Assembly: GCF_008274695.1 (NCBI RefSeq)
Contig: NZ_VTOU01000003.1
Coordinates: forward strand, 124,001 to 188,000
Direction of reading: 5' to 3'
DNA length: 64,000 bases
Origin: Sphingomonas montanisoli
GTDB lineage: Bacteria; Pseudomonadota; Alphaproteobacteria; Sphingomonadales; Sphingomonadaceae
This document shows, one piece after another, positions 62,749-64,000 of this stretch (positions are counted from its first letter, which is position 1; each line of letters begins with the position of its first letter). The translations under genes were made by a program, and so were the position numbers. The notes under the pieces are model-generated. The model searched no databases. It saw nothing but the letters and a program-made list of their open reading frames with translations, and had not been told where the DNA came from.

Positions 62749-62955
62749 TCAGCCCTTCTTCAGGGCGGCCGGCTTGTGCGCGGCGCGTTTGCCCTCGCCG
62801 GTCTCGACCAGATATTCGGGGTTGTCGTCCGAGGCCGCAACCTTGTGGCCCTTGATCTGCATGGGCTCGGTCAGCTTCTTGACCACCTTGCCATGGGCGT
62901 CGCCGCCATGGCTCTTCCAGCTGACCGCATCGCCGGCCTTGAGCGCCTTCGCCAT
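62749..62955 (-). CDS. DUF2945 (HVA1-type Tudor-like) protein
   Basis: A 68-residue protein that matches the short DUF2945 beta-barrel (GDAVSWKSHGGDAHGKVVKKLTEPMQIKGHKVAASDDNPEYLVETGEGKRAAHKPAALKK). These proteins are common in stress-related gene groups and may bind nucleic acid or protein. It is the first of three closely spaced leftward genes. Confidence 0.88.
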   Translation of the reverse strand: MAKALKAGDAVSWKSHGGDAHGKVVKKLTEPMQIKGHKVAASDDNPEYLVETGEGKRAAHKPAALKKG

Positions 62956-63050
62956 ATCCTGTCTCCTTCGGCTCTGACCGCAAACAGCGCATCAGCGCGC
63001 GCCCGGTTCCGGCGGCCGGGCCGATCGGGCTTGCCGCGCGTTCCAGCCCG

Positions 63051-63905
63051 ATGCGCCTCACCATCACCCACCGCACCGCGTATCATTATCGCAGGCCGGT
63101 CGCGCTCCAGCCTCACCGGCTGCTGGTGACACCTCGCGCCGGCGCCGAGCTTCGCCTGCTCGACCTCGTGATCGACACGGGCGGAGCGGCGACGATCGCG
63201 TGGACTGACGATGTCTTCGGCAACCGCATCGCCACCCTCAATTTCCCGCAGCCGGCCGACGCGATCGAGATCATCGTCACCGCGACGATCGAGCATGACG
63301 CACCGCCCTTTCCGATCTTCACGATCGCGGTCGACGCTCATCATTATCCCTTCGCTTATTCGCAGGGCGACCGCATCGACCTTGGCGCGCTCCTCACGCC
63401 GCAACCCGGCGACGGCGCCGAGACCGTCGCCGCCTGGGCGCGAGGTTTCGTCGCCGGCGGGCGCACCGATACGCTCGCGCTACTCAAGGACCTGAACGCC
63501 GGGCTCCTTCCCGCGATCGCCTATCGCACCCGCGACGAGGAGGGTACGCAGGCGCCCGCCGAAACGCTCGCACGCGCGAGCGGATCATGCCGCGACATCG
63601 CCGCCTTGTTCATCGACGCCGCGCGGCATCTCGGCTTCGGCGCCCGCGCGGTCTCGGGCTATCTCCACGATCCAGAGCAAACCGCCGACGATCCCGGCTC
63701 GACTCATGGCTGGGCCGAAATCTATCTGCCCGCCGCGGGCTGGATCACCTTCGACCCGACCCACAACCGGGTGGGCGACGCCCAGCTCATCCCGGTCGCG
63801 GTGGCCCGGCACATTCGTCAGATCATGCCGGTCACCGGCGGTTATATCGGAACGCCGGACGACGCCTCCGGCATGACGGTTTCAGTGCGGGTGGCGGCCG
63901 GCTGA
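63051..63905 (+). CDS. Transglutaminase-like family protein
   Basis: A 284-residue protein. The N-terminal beta domain (LTITHRTAYHYRRPVALQPHRLLVTPR) and the transglutaminase core with catalytic Cys in GSCRDIAALFIDAARHLGF, His in STHGWAEIYLP and Asp in GWITFDPTHN are those of the bacterial transglutaminase-like family, which are often cytosolic peptidases or amide hydrolases. The start is ATG at 63051. It is not linked to the alpha-E/circularly-permuted-ATP-grasp genes often found with it, at least within the window. Confidence 0.92.
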   Translation: MRLTITHRTAYHYRRPVALQPHRLLVTPRAGAELRLLDLVIDTGGAATIAWTDDVFGNRIATLNFPQPADAIEIIVTATIEHDAPPFPIFTIAVDAHHYPFAYSQGDRIDLGALLTPQPGDGAETVAAWARGFVAGGRTDTLALLKDLNAGLLPAIAYRTRDEEGTQAPAETLARASGSCRDIAALFIDAARHLGFGARAVSGYLHDPEQTADDPGSTHGWAEIYLPAAGWITFDPTHNRVGDAQLIPVAVARHIRQIMPVTGGYIGTPDDASGMTVSVRVAAG

Positions 63906-63912
63906 CCGCCGG

Positions 63913-64000
63913 TCAGGCGGCGGTGGTGCCGTCGCCGTTCAACGGCCGGCCTCTCTCGTCAACGACATCGGCGGTGCCGGCCTTCGCCGGACTTTTAACG
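63913..64000 (-). CDS. C-terminal end of a gene cut by the window edge
   Basis: A frame on the minus strand runs from the window edge to TGA at 63913-63915, encoding about 28 residues (VKSPAKAGTADVVDERGRPLNGDG...). Codon use is like the neighbouring genes, but the stretch is too short to identify. It could also be an accidental open frame. Confidence 0.3.
   Translation of the reverse strand, partial: VKSPAKAGTADVVDERGRPLNGDGTTAA

Noticed and set aside
1-64000. CRISPR array or cas genes
   Set aside because: No regularly spaced identical repeats were seen. The Cas4-like domains found are parts of helicase or DUF2779 proteins.
35340-64000. A second copy of the 45-base tRNA fragment inside the window
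   Set aside because: Reading both strands I found no second match to TTGGTAAGGCTGAGG or the T-arm sequence. The other attachment end is assumed to be outside the window.

Overview
The window is GC-rich and gene-dense and looks like the chromosome of a sphingomonad-type alphaproteobacterium. The clues are two LexA boxes of the alphaproteobacterial form GTTC-N7-GTTC, an imuA-imuB-dnaE2 cassette, a MucR/Ros regulator, a large outer-membrane TonB receptor, two BLUF photoreceptors and many small conserved proteins typical of this group. The species cannot be named from sequence reading alone.

Region 1 (1-6.8 kb) is an uptake locus. A TonB-dependent receptor, a Tat-exported 2H-phosphoesterase-like protein and a PAP2/class A acid-phosphatase-like protein run leftwards. 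They diverge from a ROK-type regulator across a small palindrome. An MFS transporter converges on the ROK gene. Region 2 (6.9-16 kb) is a DNA-damage block. imuA, imuB and dnaE2 sit under a LexA box and are followed on the same strand by a small gene, a DksA-like zinc protein, a thermonuclease-like protein, AlkB, and a 24-codon ORF with a strong ribosome-binding site and a terminator. A second LexA box lies between two divergent SRAP-family genes, one of which lacks the catalytic cysteine.

Region 3 (16-35.6 kb) is an accessory, defence-like island. It starts with a 1330-residue nuclease-STAND-ATPase protein. Divergent from it is a tightly coupled operon with a sigma-like protein, an HTH-like protein, a three-part fusion (ImmA/IrrE protease, UvrD helicase, PD-(D/E)XK nuclease), a triple ubiquitin-like protein ending in a free Gly-Gly, a JAB/JAMM peptidase and an E1/ThiF-like enzyme. 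A convergent AddA/AddB-like helicase-nuclease pair follows. The region ends with a tyrosine integrase beside a 45-bp 3' fragment of tRNA-Thr(GGT), which I read as the attachment-site scar. The ubiquitin-like module without a visible E2, coupled to a protease-helicase fusion, is the best candidate for an undescribed system here.

Region 4 (35.8-42.7 kb) is a second accessory block: a large serine recombinase with its DUF2924 and DUF3489 partners, a MucR regulator, a DUF2779 nuclease/exonuclease, a PD-(D/E)XK protein and an exported PDZ-like protein. Region 5 (43-58 kb) is a patchwork of single genes (GNAT, GST, hydrolase, App1-like phosphatase, L,D-transpeptidase, DUF3597, UVR motif, NTF2-like, BLUF, YihY). 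It contains at least five broken genes, one IS3-family element and a degenerate dispersed intergenic repeat. Region 6 (58.6-64 kb) carries a TspO-like protein, an FAD monooxygenase, a second BLUF protein, several small stress-type proteins and a transglutaminase-like protein.

Family names come from motif recognition by eye, with no database search. Start codons were chosen from ribosome-binding sites, overlaps and family N-termini, and many are GTG or TTG.
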